This document shows, piece by piece, positions 15,901-25,041 of a DNA stretch of 27,749 nucleotides (position 1 is the stretch's first letter; every line of letters begins with the position of its first letter). This DNA comes from an uncultured Clostridia bacterium (GTDB lineage: Bacteria; Bacillota; Clostridia; TANB77; CAG-508), in assembly GCA_948528155.1 (NCBI GenBank), contig CAOSZT010000011.1, positions 1 through 27,749 on the forward strand, in the 5' to 3' direction. The position numbers were made by a program, and so were the translations under genes. The notes below the pieces were generated by a model. The model had not been told where the DNA came from, did not search any database, and was given only the letters and a program-made list of their open reading frames with translations.

Positions 15901-18900
15901 CTTCTATTTTTAAGTTTTCAATATAGGTATGTCGAGCTGTATGGAAGATTGGTACTTTATTTCCTCTTAAAGTATGGTTATTTCCTTCAATTCTTCCCAT
16001 AAATACACCATCAATAATTGTTGTTGTACTTTCTAAAGTAGATAAATCAATATCTTGTTCAATTACAAATGTTGCTTCTCTATGTTCTTTTAATAATCTT
16101 TCAAATTCTTCTGCATTTGTAATACTATATTTTTCTCCTGTCATTGTTACATCATTTGGGTCATCATTTTTTAGTTTTGGTAATCCACCATTAGCAATTC
16201 TGCCAAAGTCCCAAATATTGCTGTCCCAATTTAAGTTCTGAGTATAGAATTCTTCTTTTTTAACTTCTGTTCCATCTACTTCAGTAATTTTTCCTGTAAA
16301 GTCAATTCCCGTTCTTGTTGTTGTTGATTTTCCTACATTTGATTTATTTTCATAGTTTCCACTAAAGTTTGTGAATTTATCAGTAGCTGTTCTACCATCA
16401 AATTTATATCCTACAGTTTGATTTACTAAAGTAATATTATTTTTTATAATAGAGTTGTTAGTTGTTTGACCTGTAAAACTTGCTATACCAGCATTTCCAG
16501 TAGCTTTTGTATTACTAAAACAGTTCATAATATAAGAGGTATTAACATAGCCAATCAATCCACCAATATCTTGGTTTCCTTGTACTTCTCCTATTGTATA
16601 ACAATTTCTAATCGTTGTTTTACTATAAATTTCTCCAATTAGTCCTCCAGCTGCATTTCCTGTTGAACGTGCTATTACATTTGCACTACACTCTTCTACT
16701 TGGCTTTGACCAACATAACCAGAAATTCCTCCAACTCTTGTTGTTCCTAATACATTGCTTTCTGTTACATGTACATTTTTTACCAAACTGTATACCATAC
16801 TACCTATTAATCCACCAACTTGTTTATTTGTAGCAGATATTGTAATATTTTTACCTTGTACATTTTCCATTTGGCTATATTCTAGTGTTTTAGCAAATGC
16901 TCCTACATTCATTAAACTACTGGTTATATTACTATTTTCTACTTGTAGGTTAGAAATATAAGCAAATTTAATGTTATTAAAGATTGGAATTGTATTTCCT
17001 GTTAATTTGTGTCCTTGCCCATCTAGTTTACCCATAAAGTATCCATCGACAATAGCATTTCCTTCTGTTATGCCAGAGAAATCAATATCATTGTCTAATA
17101 CATAGTAAGCACGAGGATTTTCAGTTAATTTTTGTTTAAATTCTTCTGCTGTTTTGATATGAACTTTTTGGATATTTCCATCTAATACTTCTGCTCTAAA
17201 GTCATCGGTTACACGTTTTAAGTAATGGTAGTTCACTCTTCTAACATTCGTACTACTGCTAACATTTCTATCATTGTTTGAAGCATCTAGTTTTAATGCA
17301 TCTACATATTTTTCTACTAATTCATCTGAATTTAAGTATGGAATGGTATTCCAACTATTTTCCATCAATTCATAACGCATTGTTTTAAATTTCTTCCATG
17401 TCATATTTGGATCTTTGGTTACTTTTTTAATGGCATCTAAGTCATTATTACTCTTTCCACTAAAGTAGGTTATATATCCTCCGTCATATCCACCAATTCC
17501 TAGCATTTGCCATGATGTGTAAGTAAATCCATAAGAATGGGTTCTTCCTTTTTCATTATATGGTTGATACCAACGTCTTATATACATATGCTCTGAACCA
17601 TATAAACCTTGTTCCCCTGTTTGTGCAACTGGTTTAGTTACACCTGGTTTAATGGTAATTTGATTATCATAGATGTCTTCCACTGTTTTTAAGTCCATTT
17701 CTTCAAATTCTTCTTTGGTAATTGGTTTCCATCCTACATTAGCATAATTTCCTGGTGCATTTGGATAGTAAATTTGTACTGCCACTTTTGATTGTTCTTC
17801 TGGTGTTAATTGTAAAAATGCTTTTGCTTCTGCATAGTCTAAAAAGTCTATTGCTTCAAACATTCTTTTATAATAACTTTCTATTTTTTCTGTAGAGTTA
17901 ATTCTTTCCGTAGTTAAGTTTGTAGTGATTACTTGACTACTATCATAATTATAACTTAAGTTAAAGTTTACTGCTCCATCTCCAAATCCTTGCGTTGTAT
18001 TTCCGTCTGTATAATCCTCTGTTCCTGATCCATCATTATTGTTACATCCACCGACTGGTCTAAATCCATTTCTCTTGAAGAATAAGTAGTTACATTGGTT
18101 ATGACCTGTTTCATGTGACCAAGTACGCCCATAACTTGTTAATGTATTATCAACAACATAGTAAATTCTTTGGGAACCAGAATAGGCTGCTACTGCTCTT
18201 ATTGTAAACCATTCATTTAATAATTCATTAAAGTTTTTACAGAAAGGGTCAGTTGATTTTCCTTTTTTCTGTTCTCCTAACACAGGTAAAACCGTTGTAT
18301 CAATTGATACGTCACATACTTTATTAAAGATAGATGGTTCGATAAAACCTGCTGCTGTAGTATAAAATACACCAATTTGGTTAGCAAAATTTTTCATTAA
18401 ATTTTGTAGATTTTGAATTTGTGCTTGATTTCCTGGTTCTCTTATATAAAGTCTTTGAGAACCTACTAAAAATGTCGTTGGTGCTGATATCATATAGCCT
18501 GAATCTTCTGGTAAGGTTAACATTGGTAAAATAAATTTTTTCTGTTTCTTTAGTTGTGTCCAAGCACGATAATCAATACTGTCTTCATATCCTTTTGCTG
18601 ATGTTTCTACTAACATACCATTAAAGTTCTCTGCAAACCACTCATTTGGGTCTTGATTATTGGCAAACATTTTAATGTTATGTTCCACAAAATCACTAAC
18701 TGTTGTGAAGCCAACACAAGGTCCTAAACTTTCTTCATAGAATAAGTAAGAAACATGAGTACCTAATGAAGTACTTGCTAAACATAAGTTTACTAAATTG
18801 TTTGTATTTACACCTGTATTGTATAATTCTCCTTTAAAGAATACAATATCACTTACTTTCATGTTACTAACTTCAAAGCCATAAAAACGTGAATAATAGT

Positions 18901-21900
18901 TATAAGCAAACATAAATTGTTTTAACTTATTCGTACTTTTCGTTAAATAATCATAAATATAATTGTTTAAAATAGAATTATCTATTGTTAAACTATATCC
19001 ATTTACATTTCCTAAAAAGTTTAAAACAAATTGTTTTGCACTTTCTTCTGTTTTAATTGTTTCATCAAAGAAGTCTTTATAAATACGGTCTCCTAAGTTG
19101 ATTGGCGCTACTAATGGTTTTAAGTCTCTGTCATAATCTAACGTTAGAATGTAGTCCACTAATTTTTTTACAATTTCTGCATCTTGTTTAATAACATATT
19201 TGTCAAAGTTATATTCAATTCCTAGTTCTTCTAATTTATAAGATACCACATGGTTATTCATATTTTTAAACTTCACTTGGTATTGCTTTGTGGTGTCATC
19301 TGTAAATACTACATTGATATGGTCTATACTTTGATGGTTTTCTTCGGTAAGAGTTAGCACAAATTCATTTTTATCATTATATGGTAAAATGGTTTTGATT
19401 TGTTTTTGATTTAATACGTCGTCTTCACTAATTCTTGCCCCATCTACTACCAAATATTTCGCGTCAAAGAATGGCATTAGTTTGTATAGGTTTGAATAGG
19501 CTACTTCTTTTTTAGGGTCATAGTCTTGCATCTTCTTTAATCTTTCCACATCTGGAATGTAGTTTCCTGTCGTTGCCCCTTCTTGTTTGTTATTTGGGTC
19601 ATAACCTTTTAAAGTTGGTATATTTTCATAGTTTTTATCGTCTAAATTCCAAATTTGGTCACTAAATCCTGCTTGCTCTTTGCAGAATTCTCCACTAAAT
19701 TCATTTTTAGCAAATTCTTTAATTCGTCCACTTGAATTTTCGGCATTTGCTGTTAAATTCGATTCTGTCATTTCGTAATTGAAGGTATCTGGGTCTAATG
19801 TAATAGCACTTCCATGTGTTTTATAAGATTTGCTTCCTTCTGCTAAACTTATATTTTGTACTAGTTTAATTCTTCCTGCACCATTTGCATTTCCAGCAAT
19901 TCCTCCTACGTTACCTGGCCCTGACGTTCCATTGATATTTACTTTTGCAATACAATGTTTAATGGTATTTTGTTGATACATAGAATCTTGAACACCACCA
20001 ACAATTCCTCCTACTTCCCAAGAGCCTTGAATTTCTCCTGTTACATAACAGTCTTCTATGGTTGAACCATATCCTATTTCACCAACAATTCCTCCTACTC
20101 TTCTAGAACCCGCTCCTCTTTGTGCTACTATGGATAGATTAGTAACACTACATTTTTCAACTCTACTACCACTTAATCTTCCTGCTATTGGTCCAAATGT
20201 ATAGAATTGGCTATAAGTAGAAATGGTTGAATTTTTGATGTGGACATTGCTAACAACTGTTTTACTGTAAATTTCATTGGCAATAAATCCTTTTTGCCAT
20301 GAACCTACTTTACTTGTTATATAAGCATTTTCTATTACAAGGTTTTTAATGGTTGCTCTTTCTATTTCGTCAAATATTGGTTTTTGTAAATTGTAAATGG
20401 TATGCCCATTTCCATTAATGGTTCCCTCAAACATACCTTCTCCAAAATAGGTTAAGGAATCTACTTCATATTCAGAAGCATCATAATCTTTGGTTAGGTT
20501 AAAGGTTTTTGTTGGATATTGTCTCATTTGATAAAGTAAGTCTTCAAAAGATTCATTTTTTACATAAGAACCTGTATTTCCCATAACACCAAAAGGTACT
20601 TCTACTTTTGCTTGTCTTTCGTCTCCTTTGTAGATTATCGTATTTTCTACATCTAATTCTAAAATAACTTTTCTTTGCTCAACTCTACAAGCTTTTACAT
20701 TTGTATGCATATCTGGCATATTTTTCATTTTTACTTTTGCTACATAATTTTCTGGATTTTCAATTATTTCATTACTATCAATATTCTTTACTTCCATTGG
20801 AAATCCATAATATATATGATATAATCTAACATCTTGTATATCTTTTAGTTGGATTTTTCGTTCTGTAAAATCGATTTCTTCTTGTAACAATATTTGTTCT
20901 TGGTATTCATTTTCGCCAGCACCTAAAGCATTGGTATCTAGGTCATAATTAGCCTTTACTTTTATGTTATAGTATTCACTATCTATTTTATCAAATGTAA
21001 TTTCATTGTTATTAACTGCTAAATCTTGAGTTTTTATTTCATTTTTGTGGTCATCTGTAATTACAATTTTTCCATTTGTTATAGTTGTTTCTTCATCATT
21101 TAGATTAAATGTTGCTATTATTTTGTTTTTGTCTGTATCGTCTTCTTTGTATCCAAAGCTTGTAACTGTTGGTTTTTCCTTTAATATCTCTATTTTTACT
21201 TTTTGTTCTGGTTCTATATCTAAAAATCTCTTATTATTTAATATAATTGTTTCTAATTTGTATTCTTTTACACCACTTTCTTCTAATGCTGGTAATTTAG
21301 TAGTATAAATGTTAGTTCCTTCTGTATGTGTTAAAATATATTCATTGCCATCTATAATTGCTTTTTCTGGTAAAAAGCTTGTTGAATTAGTACAATTAAA
21401 GCTTAAAATTATTTCTTCTTTTTTATTAAAATATTTCGTGTCTTTTTCTTTATTTGATGTTTTTATGTCAGTTACTTGTAGGTTATAATCACCAACTAAC
21501 ATAATTTTTGTTTCTTTAATAACTTGATTTTCTTCTATATTTTCGTCTCCTTCTGGATAACGATTATAGTTTGCAATAAATTTTGCAATATATTCTTTGT
21601 CAATTTCTACATTTTCAAAAATTACTTTTCCATGTTCACCATCTTTTTCAATAGTTGGTTCTTGCACTACTTGTTCTGGTATTCCATCTGTTGCTGGTTT
21701 TACTAATTGTACTTTTCCTGTAATATAGCTATTATCTGGATCTACTAATGTAAATGTTACAGTTACTTTATTTTCTGCTAAATTATCTTCTTGTTTGATT
21801 TCTTCAATTTTTGGCATATCTTTTAAAACTGTTACCTCTACTGTATTTTCTACATTTGCTTCTGTTTCATCAGCAAATAATATTTTACTAGTAATAAGTT

Positions 21901-23686
21901 CTAATACTTTTGCCTCTTCTCCAACCTCTGTAACTACTTCATACACTCCATCTGATTTTTTAGTTGCAATACAATCTAAGTTATTAACACGAATTTTTAC
22001 AATTTCACTTTCACTATTAGTTTCAATTTCATATATAATTTTTACAGTTGCATTTTTTTCTAAAACATTTGCATCTACTTCTGCTTTTTTTATTTTTGCA
22101 AAACTACTTGCTATAATTTCTTTTTCTAATAGCACACTATCTGTTACAATATGGTCTTCTGTTTCTTGATAAGTTGCAATAACTTTAATAATGTATCTAT
22201 TTGTTGTTTGAGTATTAAATATTTTTTCTATAGTTCCATTTTCTATTTCTTCAATAGTTATATCTTGACTTGCAATTATATTTTCTCCACTATCATATAG
22301 TACTACTTTAGCTGATTGAATAGATTTTGCATCATCTTCAATTTCAAAAGTTACTTTAATATTTTTATCTTGTATATTTTCCTCTGTTTGTATATTAGAT
22401 ACTATTGGTTTTTGAGCATCAATTGTTACAGTTACTGTATTTTCTGTTTCTAATATAATTTCTTTTCCATTTTTTAATTTTACTTTTTCAATAGTAATTG
22501 TGTTTTCTCCAACTTGTTCTAATCCATCAATAGTTGCTATATACATATTTTCTTGTTTTGTTACTTCATACTCTTTGTTGTTTACAGTAATAGTACTTGG
22601 CTCAAAGTCAGCACTATTAGTATTTTCAAATGCAATATTTGTACTATTAAATTCGATTGTAATTGGTTCTTTTTTGGCAAATTTGTTAATTTCTTGACCA
22701 TCTTTTAAAGTTTGAATATTACTTATACTTAACTTATAATCTAGTGCCATAGTAAATTCTTTACTAAATAAGAAAGATTCTCCTTTGTATTCTTTTCCTT
22801 CAATTTGGTCTTTTGCAAGATTATATGCTACATTAATAACCACTCTATATGTTTTTCCATCTTCTACTGGTACTTCTTGTCTATTTTCTCCTGCTGTTAT
22901 ATTTGTTTGTACAATTTCTATTTCTGAACCTTCTGATTGTGTTTCTATTATAGTTTGTGTTTGTTGAACTTGTGCTGATGTATTTGAAATTTCATAAACA
23001 CTAAATTGTGCAGATGTAATACTTTGTTCTTCATCTACTAAATTAAAGTTTATATATGCTTTTCCTTCAAATGTTTCTTCTAATGTATAGCTATTTTCTT
23101 CTATAAAAGGTTGTTCTTTTAAAACACTTACAGAAAATGTGTCATTCATTTTAACTTCTGCTCCTGTATTTAAAACAACTTTGCTTATTTCATATTCTTT
23201 TTTTCCTGCTTGTTCTCCTACATTTACTTTTATTTTATATACTCCACTTTCATTTTGTATTGTATATTCTTGCTCATTCATTATAACTTTTTCTAATCTT
23301 ACATCGTCATAATTAATAATAGCTCCAAATGTTATTTCTATTTCTTCACCTTTTTCTGGATAATAGTTTTGTGTATCTAGGTCTATTAGTTCTACAGTGT
23401 ATTCTCTTTTATTTTCTATTTTTTTTATTAAAAGTGATAAGTCAGTTACTGTAATTTCTCCATCACTATTCATATCTGCATTAGAAATCTTGTCTTCTGG
23501 CAAATCTTGTATATGTATTAAGTGTCTTTCTAATAAACTAACATCCTTGTAATCTATTATGTCATCATCATTTAATTCACCTTTAGAAGAAATTATATTA
23601 GTAGCGTAAATAACTCCTAAAGATAGAATTAGAAACAATATAAAACAAATACTAATTATTATTATTTTCTTCGTTTTTTCTTTCAT
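12995..23686 (-). CDS. Giant surface M26 (IgA1-protease/Zmp-like) metallopeptidase with N-terminal dockerin and GLUG repeats
   Basis: The product has about 3563 aa. I chose the ATG at 23686 because GGAGG lies 11 bases upstream; an upstream TTG in frame lacks such a site. Order: hydrophobic anchor or signal (about 6-28); dockerin (33-90), with a degenerate first loop and a canonical second (DMNSDGEITVTDL); alternating Ig-like modules (about 95-1030); GLUG solenoid (about 1060-1370; GGIVGEIGYGSTIEDCYVTG); M26 peptidase (about 1372-2170), with zinc motif SHETGHNQC (1858-1862), likely third ligand Glu1890, and typical YYKRMFEAIDFLDYAEAKAF; three GLUG repeats of about 347 aa (2172-3214); a divergent last repeat. 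M26 enzymes are secreted zinc endopeptidases; known members cleave IgA1 or host glycoproteins. No LPXTG motif was seen at either end. The glutamate is 28 residues after HETGH against about 20 in ZmpB-like enzymes. The substrate is unknown. Confidence 0.88.
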   Translation of the reverse strand: MKEKTKKIIIISICFILFLILSLGVIYATNIISSKGELNDDDIIDYKDVSLLERHLIHIQDLPEDKISNADMNSDGEITVTDLSLLIKKIENKREYTVELIDLDTQNYYPEKGEEIEITFGAIINYDDVRLEKVIMNEQEYTIQNESGVYKIKVNVGEQAGKKEYEISKVVLNTGAEVKMNDTFSVSVLKEQPFIEENSYTLEETFEGKAYINFNLVDEEQSITSAQFSVYEISNTSAQVQQTQTIIETQSEGSEIEIVQTNITAGENRQEVPVEDGKTYRVVINVAYNLAKDQIEGKEYKGESFLFSKEFTMALDYKLSISNIQTLKDGQEINKFAKKEPITIEFNSTNIAFENTNSADFEPSTITVNNKEYEVTKQENMYIATIDGLEQVGENTITIEKVKLKNGKEIILETENTVTVTIDAQKPIVSNIQTEENIQDKNIKVTFEIEDDAKSIQSAKVVLYDSGENIIASQDITIEEIENGTIEKIFNTQTTNRYIIKVIATYQETEDHIVTDSVLLEKEIIASSFAKIKKAEVDANVLEKNATVKIIYEIETNSESEIVKIRVNNLDCIATKKSDGVYEVVTEVGEEAKVLELITSKILFADETEANVENTVEVTVLKDMPKIEEIKQEDNLAENKVTVTFTLVDPDNSYITGKVQLVKPATDGIPEQVVQEPTIEKDGEHGKVIFENVEIDKEYIAKFIANYNRYPEGDENIEENQVIKETKIMLVGDYNLQVTDIKTSNKEKDTKYFNKKEEIILSFNCTNSTSFLPEKAIIDGNEYILTHTEGTNIYTTKLPALEESGVKEYKLETIILNNKRFLDIEPEQKVKIEILKEKPTVTSFGYKEDDTDKNKIIATFNLNDEETTITNGKIVITDDHKNEIKTQDLAVNNNEITFDKIDSEYYNIKVKANYDLDTNALGAGENEYQEQILLQEEIDFTERKIQLKDIQDVRLYHIYYGFPMEVKNIDSNEIIENPENYVAKVKMKNMPDMHTNVKACRVEQRKVILELDVENTIIYKGDERQAKVEVPFGVMGNTGSYVKNESFEDLLYQMRQYPTKTFNLTKDYDASEYEVDSLTYFGEGMFEGTINGNGHTIYNLQKPIFDEIERATIKNLVIENAYITSKVGSWQKGFIANEIYSKTVVSNVHIKNSTISTYSQFYTFGPIAGRLSGSRVEKCSVTNLSIVAQRGAGSRRVGGIVGEIGYGSTIEDCYVTGEIQGSWEVGGIVGGVQDSMYQQNTIKHCIAKVNINGTSGPGNVGGIAGNANGAGRIKLVQNISLAEGSKSYKTHGSAITLDPDTFNYEMTESNLTANAENSSGRIKEFAKNEFSGEFCKEQAGFSDQIWNLDDKNYENIPTLKGYDPNNKQEGATTGNYIPDVERLKKMQDYDPKKEVAYSNLYKLMPFFDAKYLVVDGARISEDDVLNQKQIKTILPYNDKNEFVLTLTEENHQSIDHINVVFTDDTTKQYQVKFKNMNNHVVSYKLEELGIEYNFDKYVIKQDAEIVKKLVDYILTLDYDRDLKPLVAPINLGDRIYKDFFDETIKTEESAKQFVLNFLGNVNGYSLTIDNSILNNYIYDYLTKSTNKLKQFMFAYNYYSRFYGFEVSNMKVSDIVFFKGELYNTGVNTNNLVNLCLASTSLGTHVSYLFYEESLGPCVGFTTVSDFVEHNIKMFANNQDPNEWFAENFNGMLVETSAKGYEDSIDYRAWTQLKKQKKFILPMLTLPEDSGYMISAPTTFLVGSQRLYIREPGNQAQIQNLQNLMKNFANQIGVFYTTAAGFIEPSIFNKVCDVSIDTTVLPVLGEQKKGKSTDPFCKNFNELLNEWFTIRAVAAYSGSQRIYYVVDNTLTSYGRTWSHETGHNQCNYLFFKRNGFRPVGGCNNNDGSGTEDYTDGNTTQGFGDGAVNFNLSYNYDSSQVITTNLTTERINSTEKIESYYKRMFEAIDFLDYAEAKAFLQLTPEEQSKVAVQIYYPNAPGNYANVGWKPITKEEFEEMDLKTVEDIYDNQITIKPGVTKPVAQTGEQGLYGSEHMYIRRWYQPYNEKGRTHSYGFTYTSWQMLGIGGYDGGYITYFSGKSNNDLDAIKKVTKDPNMTWKKFKTMRYELMENSWNTIPYLNSDELVEKYVDALKLDASNNDRNVSSSTNVRRVNYHYLKRVTDDFRAEVLDGNIQKVHIKTAEEFKQKLTENPRAYYVLDNDIDFSGITEGNAIVDGYFMGKLDGQGHKLTGNTIPIFNNIKFAYISNLQVENSNITSSLMNVGAFAKTLEYSQMENVQGKNITISATNKQVGGLIGSMVYSLVKNVHVTESNVLGTTRVGGISGYVGQSQVEECSANVIARSTGNAAGGLIGEIYSKTTIRNCYTIGEVQGNQDIGGLIGYVNTSYIMNCFSNTKATGNAGIASFTGQTTNNSIIKNNITLVNQTVGYKFDGRTATDKFTNFSGNYENKSNVGKSTTTRTGIDFTGKITEVDGTEVKKEEFYTQNLNWDSNIWDFGRIANGGLPKLKNDDPNDVTMTGEKYSITNAEEFERLLKEHREATFVIEQDIDLSTLESTTTIIDGVFMGRIEGNNHTLRGNKVPIFHTARHTYIENLKIEESNINKNETDIGALTKIADNIELKNVIGKDITVANKRDDTGGLIGIMTYGDLENVHIIGGNVTGINRIGTFAGYVGYSNIKACSSNGTATGTGNAVGGFMGEVTNGTTIQNCYSVGKATGNQNVGGFVGLLSKASTVMNSFSTTKVDGTEGIAGFVGQSITDSIVKNNIALGNQTKQHYKFDGRTVQEQLEKFEGNYEYEGNKGISTLIREDIDFTGKISVANRQNVTSKEFYTNILGWNEDIWDFSAISNCNTPILKNNDPNQTMQIEIPVHQIHNAEEFQNLIKQYPDENFILENDIDLSTLESTTTIIDSEFIGEIDGKNYSLKGNTVPIFHTIRYAKLSNLKIEGSNVNKNETDVGALAKIADKVELTNIVAKNIVVSTKNQNVGGLIGTMTFGDLENVHITGGNVNGTNRVGLLVGYVGESHIKASSSNGAILATGTACGGLIGDVINNTIIENCYSLGNATGNQDVGGLVGILRQSSVINCFSTLKAFGNVGVSGFIGKAENNSVVKNNIALGNQMKKYKFDGRTASDQFESFEGNYEYEDNTGISTLTREDVDFTGKISVASKQNVTNEEFYINTLGWNIDIWDFDNVGEECIPKLKNDDPNEKTLIHKIDMYEIHSAEEFINLIQVHPDAVFTIENDIDFSNIKYEATGVGTKTVISGEFYGEIKGNNHTISNLSNAALFEHFSGKVDGLNMENYSYAVKWKNGFIDWSTSNPMRSKIAAFALKSSNATFTNMKFTNMAMLGNTNVATVTLEDENCNYENIHIEKLYINGRSYGSKLAGMVSVKTGGSIKNCYVQGEIYGSGTRGSGIVSITQGDVTIENVIANVYMSCSVSTMYPDNAVTWSGFVAEVANGNLIVRNSAMINKLEQNNNPINKFIATVVDGASATFENCYQNAEANGIESELVDGISVAINAELLTEEFYKSRLLLDESIWNLESITETDITSVDNKAVKFITFGLKNF
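14045..17170 (-). repeat. Three tandem 1.04-kb coding repeats (GLUG solenoid units)
   Basis: Units at about 16125-17170, 15085-16125 and 14045-15085 each encode the same order of blocks: AEEF, a DIDLSTLESTT-type strand, PIFHT, VGGLIG, YKFDGRT, DFTGKI, EFYTNILGW and IWDF, then LKNDDPN. Units two and three share long near-identical DNA stretches, for example around 14970-15005 and 16018-16050. A fourth, more divergent unit runs from 14045 down to the gene's end. Recent duplication or gene conversion is likely. Confidence 0.8.
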
Positions 23687-23729
23687 TGTATTTATATCCT
23701 CCATTTTCAATTTAGTTTTACTTGTTTTT

Positions 23730-24659
23730 TTATTCTAGTTTTAATAAATCAATCAAAATTAGTTTCATTTGTGCTAAGTCATTTATGGTAATTTCTCCAT
23801 CATTATCAATATCAGCTGACTTTAATTTTGTTCCTTCTAATAATTGTTCTTCAATAAGGTGTAATTTCAATTTTGCCATATCATTAATAGTAATTTTTCC
23901 ATCACTATCAAGATCTCCTATTACAGAAAGTGTGTATTGTAGTGTTTTTCCTACTTTTATTTTTGTTCCTGTTGTAACTATTGCATTTTCTTCTAATGTT
24001 TTTCCTTGTTCATCAGTAAATACTATTTGTGGCTCTGTTGTTACATTTTCTAATGTTACATTTGTTTTGAATTCTGTTACTGTTGTATTTGGTAAAATTC
24101 TTTCAATATAATTTTCAGTTATAGTATATTTATTTGAGGTAATTTTTTCTTGTTTTGGTTCTTCTGGTTTTTCAGTTTGATCTTCTAATATATTAATAGT
24201 TGCTTTTGTTTCTGCTATATTTATATCTTTTTCTCCTTCAGAAGTTACTATATCTTTAATTTTTATTTCTGTTTTTGTTGCTTTTACTTCTTGTTTTGTT
24301 TTTAATGTAATATTTACTATGTCTTCTGGTGCTTTACTTCCTCCTCTTTTTATAGCAACAAACTCTCCTGTTGTTTGGTTATATTGTAATTTTTCCCAAT
24401 CATTTAAACTTTGTAAATCTTCTTGTTTTACTTCTTCAAATATCTCTTTATTATATTCTAATGTTGCTTTATAAGCATTTATCCCATCTTTGATTTGTTG
24501 ATATTCATCAAATCTTAGAGTAATTGTTATTTCTTCTCCTCCTTTTAGTTCATTAGTTGATGTTTTAGCTTGTGCTACTAAATTTGCTGTTGCTAAGATG
24601 TTACTTGCTAACATTGTTAATGTAATTAATAATATTATGACAACTACTTTCTTTTTCAT
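23730..24659 (-). CDS. Secreted cohesin-like plus dockerin protein (small adaptor)
   Basis: The 309-aa protein has a signal peptide (MKKKVVVIILLITLTMLAS, cleavage near ILATA). Residues about 29-158 look like a cohesin-type beta-sandwich: INAYKATLEYNKEIFEEV, then NQTTGEFVAIKRGG, DIVNITLKTK and a final strand. A Pro/Glu/Lys linker follows (160-172), then a small beta domain often found before dockerins (YTITENYIERILPNTTVTEF). A canonical type I dockerin closes it (248-309), with two calcium loops, DLDSDGKITIND and DIDNDGEITIND. Cohesins bind dockerins, so it could link the dockerin-bearing M26 protease to another partner. It is the promoter-proximal gene, 43 bases before the protease start, under the promoter at 24702-24730. 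The cohesin call is by pattern and is less sure than the dockerin. Confidence 0.8.
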   Translation of the reverse strand: MKKKVVVIILLITLTMLASNILATANLVAQAKTSTNELKGGEEITITLRFDEYQQIKDGINAYKATLEYNKEIFEEVKQEDLQSLNDWEKLQYNQTTGEFVAIKRGGSKAPEDIVNITLKTKQEVKATKTEIKIKDIVTSEGEKDINIAETKATINILEDQTEKPEEPKQEKITSNKYTITENYIERILPNTTVTEFKTNVTLENVTTEPQIVFTDEQGKTLEENAIVTTGTKIKVGKTLQYTLSVIGDLDSDGKITINDMAKLKLHLIEEQLLEGTKLKSADIDNDGEITINDLAQMKLILIDLLKLE

Positions 24660-24701
24660 ATTATCACATTCCTTTTCTTTATAATACTATTATTTCTTAG
24701 A

Positions 24702-24730
24702 ATTATAGCATTTTTTGTCTAAAACTTCAA
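24702..24730 (-). promoter_or_regulatory. Promoter of the cohesin/dockerin-M26 operon
   Basis: On the minus strand TTGAAG (-35) and TATAAT (-10) are 17 bases apart, and TGC before the -10 makes it an extended -10. It lies about 45 bases upstream of the ATG at 24659. Confidence 0.75.
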
Positions 24731-24987
24731 TAGTATTAAAATTTTAATTTTTTATGTTCCCCATTATTACTTACGCATTCTTACTTTGTGAATTTTTTAT
24801 TTCTTTTTTACAATTTTATTAATTTTTGTTTACAAAGTTTTCAGAAAAGACATTAATCATAGAAAAAAACTAATTACTTTCAATTAGCATTAACATATTT
24901 TAATTTTTCTCTATATATCCGTAAGATTTTAAGATACATCACTTTTTTGTCTTTTGCTTTTTCCTCTTTTCTAAATGGATTTAATAA
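24731..24987. other. Divergent intergenic region
   Basis: No gene is seen. The stretch separates the minus-strand surface operon from the plus-strand lipoprotein gene. It has a TTAAAATTTTAA palindrome near 24736-24747 and a weak 6-bp hairpin (CTAATT/AATTAG, 24870-24887). Confidence 0.4.
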
Positions 24988-25016
24988 TTGACATTTGACA
25001 TAAAATATGATAATAT
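24988..25016 (+). promoter_or_regulatory. Promoter of the lipoprotein gene
   Basis: A perfect TTGACA (24988-24993) is 17 bases from TAATAT (25011-25016). A second TTGACA at 24995-25000 is too close to the -10 to serve. A start site near 25022-25024 would give a leader of about 110 bases. Confidence 0.7.
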
Positions 25017-25023
25017 TTTTATT

Positions 25024-25037
25024 ATTCAAATTTGAAT
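25024..25037. promoter_or_regulatory. Palindrome at the predicted transcription start
   Basis: ATTCAAATTTGAAT is a perfect 14-bp palindrome placed at the expected start of the lipoprotein transcript, a typical operator position. AT-rich DNA makes chance palindromes more likely. Confidence 0.4.
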
Positions 25038-25041
25038 TTCT

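Noticed and set aside
14045..17170. CRISPR or other short-repeat array
   Set aside because: The repetition is of 1.04-kb coding units with an unbroken reading frame, not short repeats with spacers.
18381..18563. 60-codon minus-strand ORF inside the M26 protease gene
   Set aside because: Lies in another frame of the same strand within an unbroken long gene; no independent ribosome site seen.
21795..22169. 124-codon plus-strand ORF inside the M26 protease gene
   Set aside because: Antisense shadow of the Ig-like region, rich in Ser/Phe/Thr as expected from the opposite strand of Lys/Glu-rich coding DNA.
23722..24111. 129-codon plus-strand ORF over the cohesin/dockerin gene
   Set aside because: Complement of a well-supported protein with signal peptide and calcium loops; no ribosome site.
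24870..24887. Minus-strand terminator with T-run
   Set aside because: A six-base AT-only stem, and no minus-strand transcript is expected to arrive there; kept only as part of the intergenic description.
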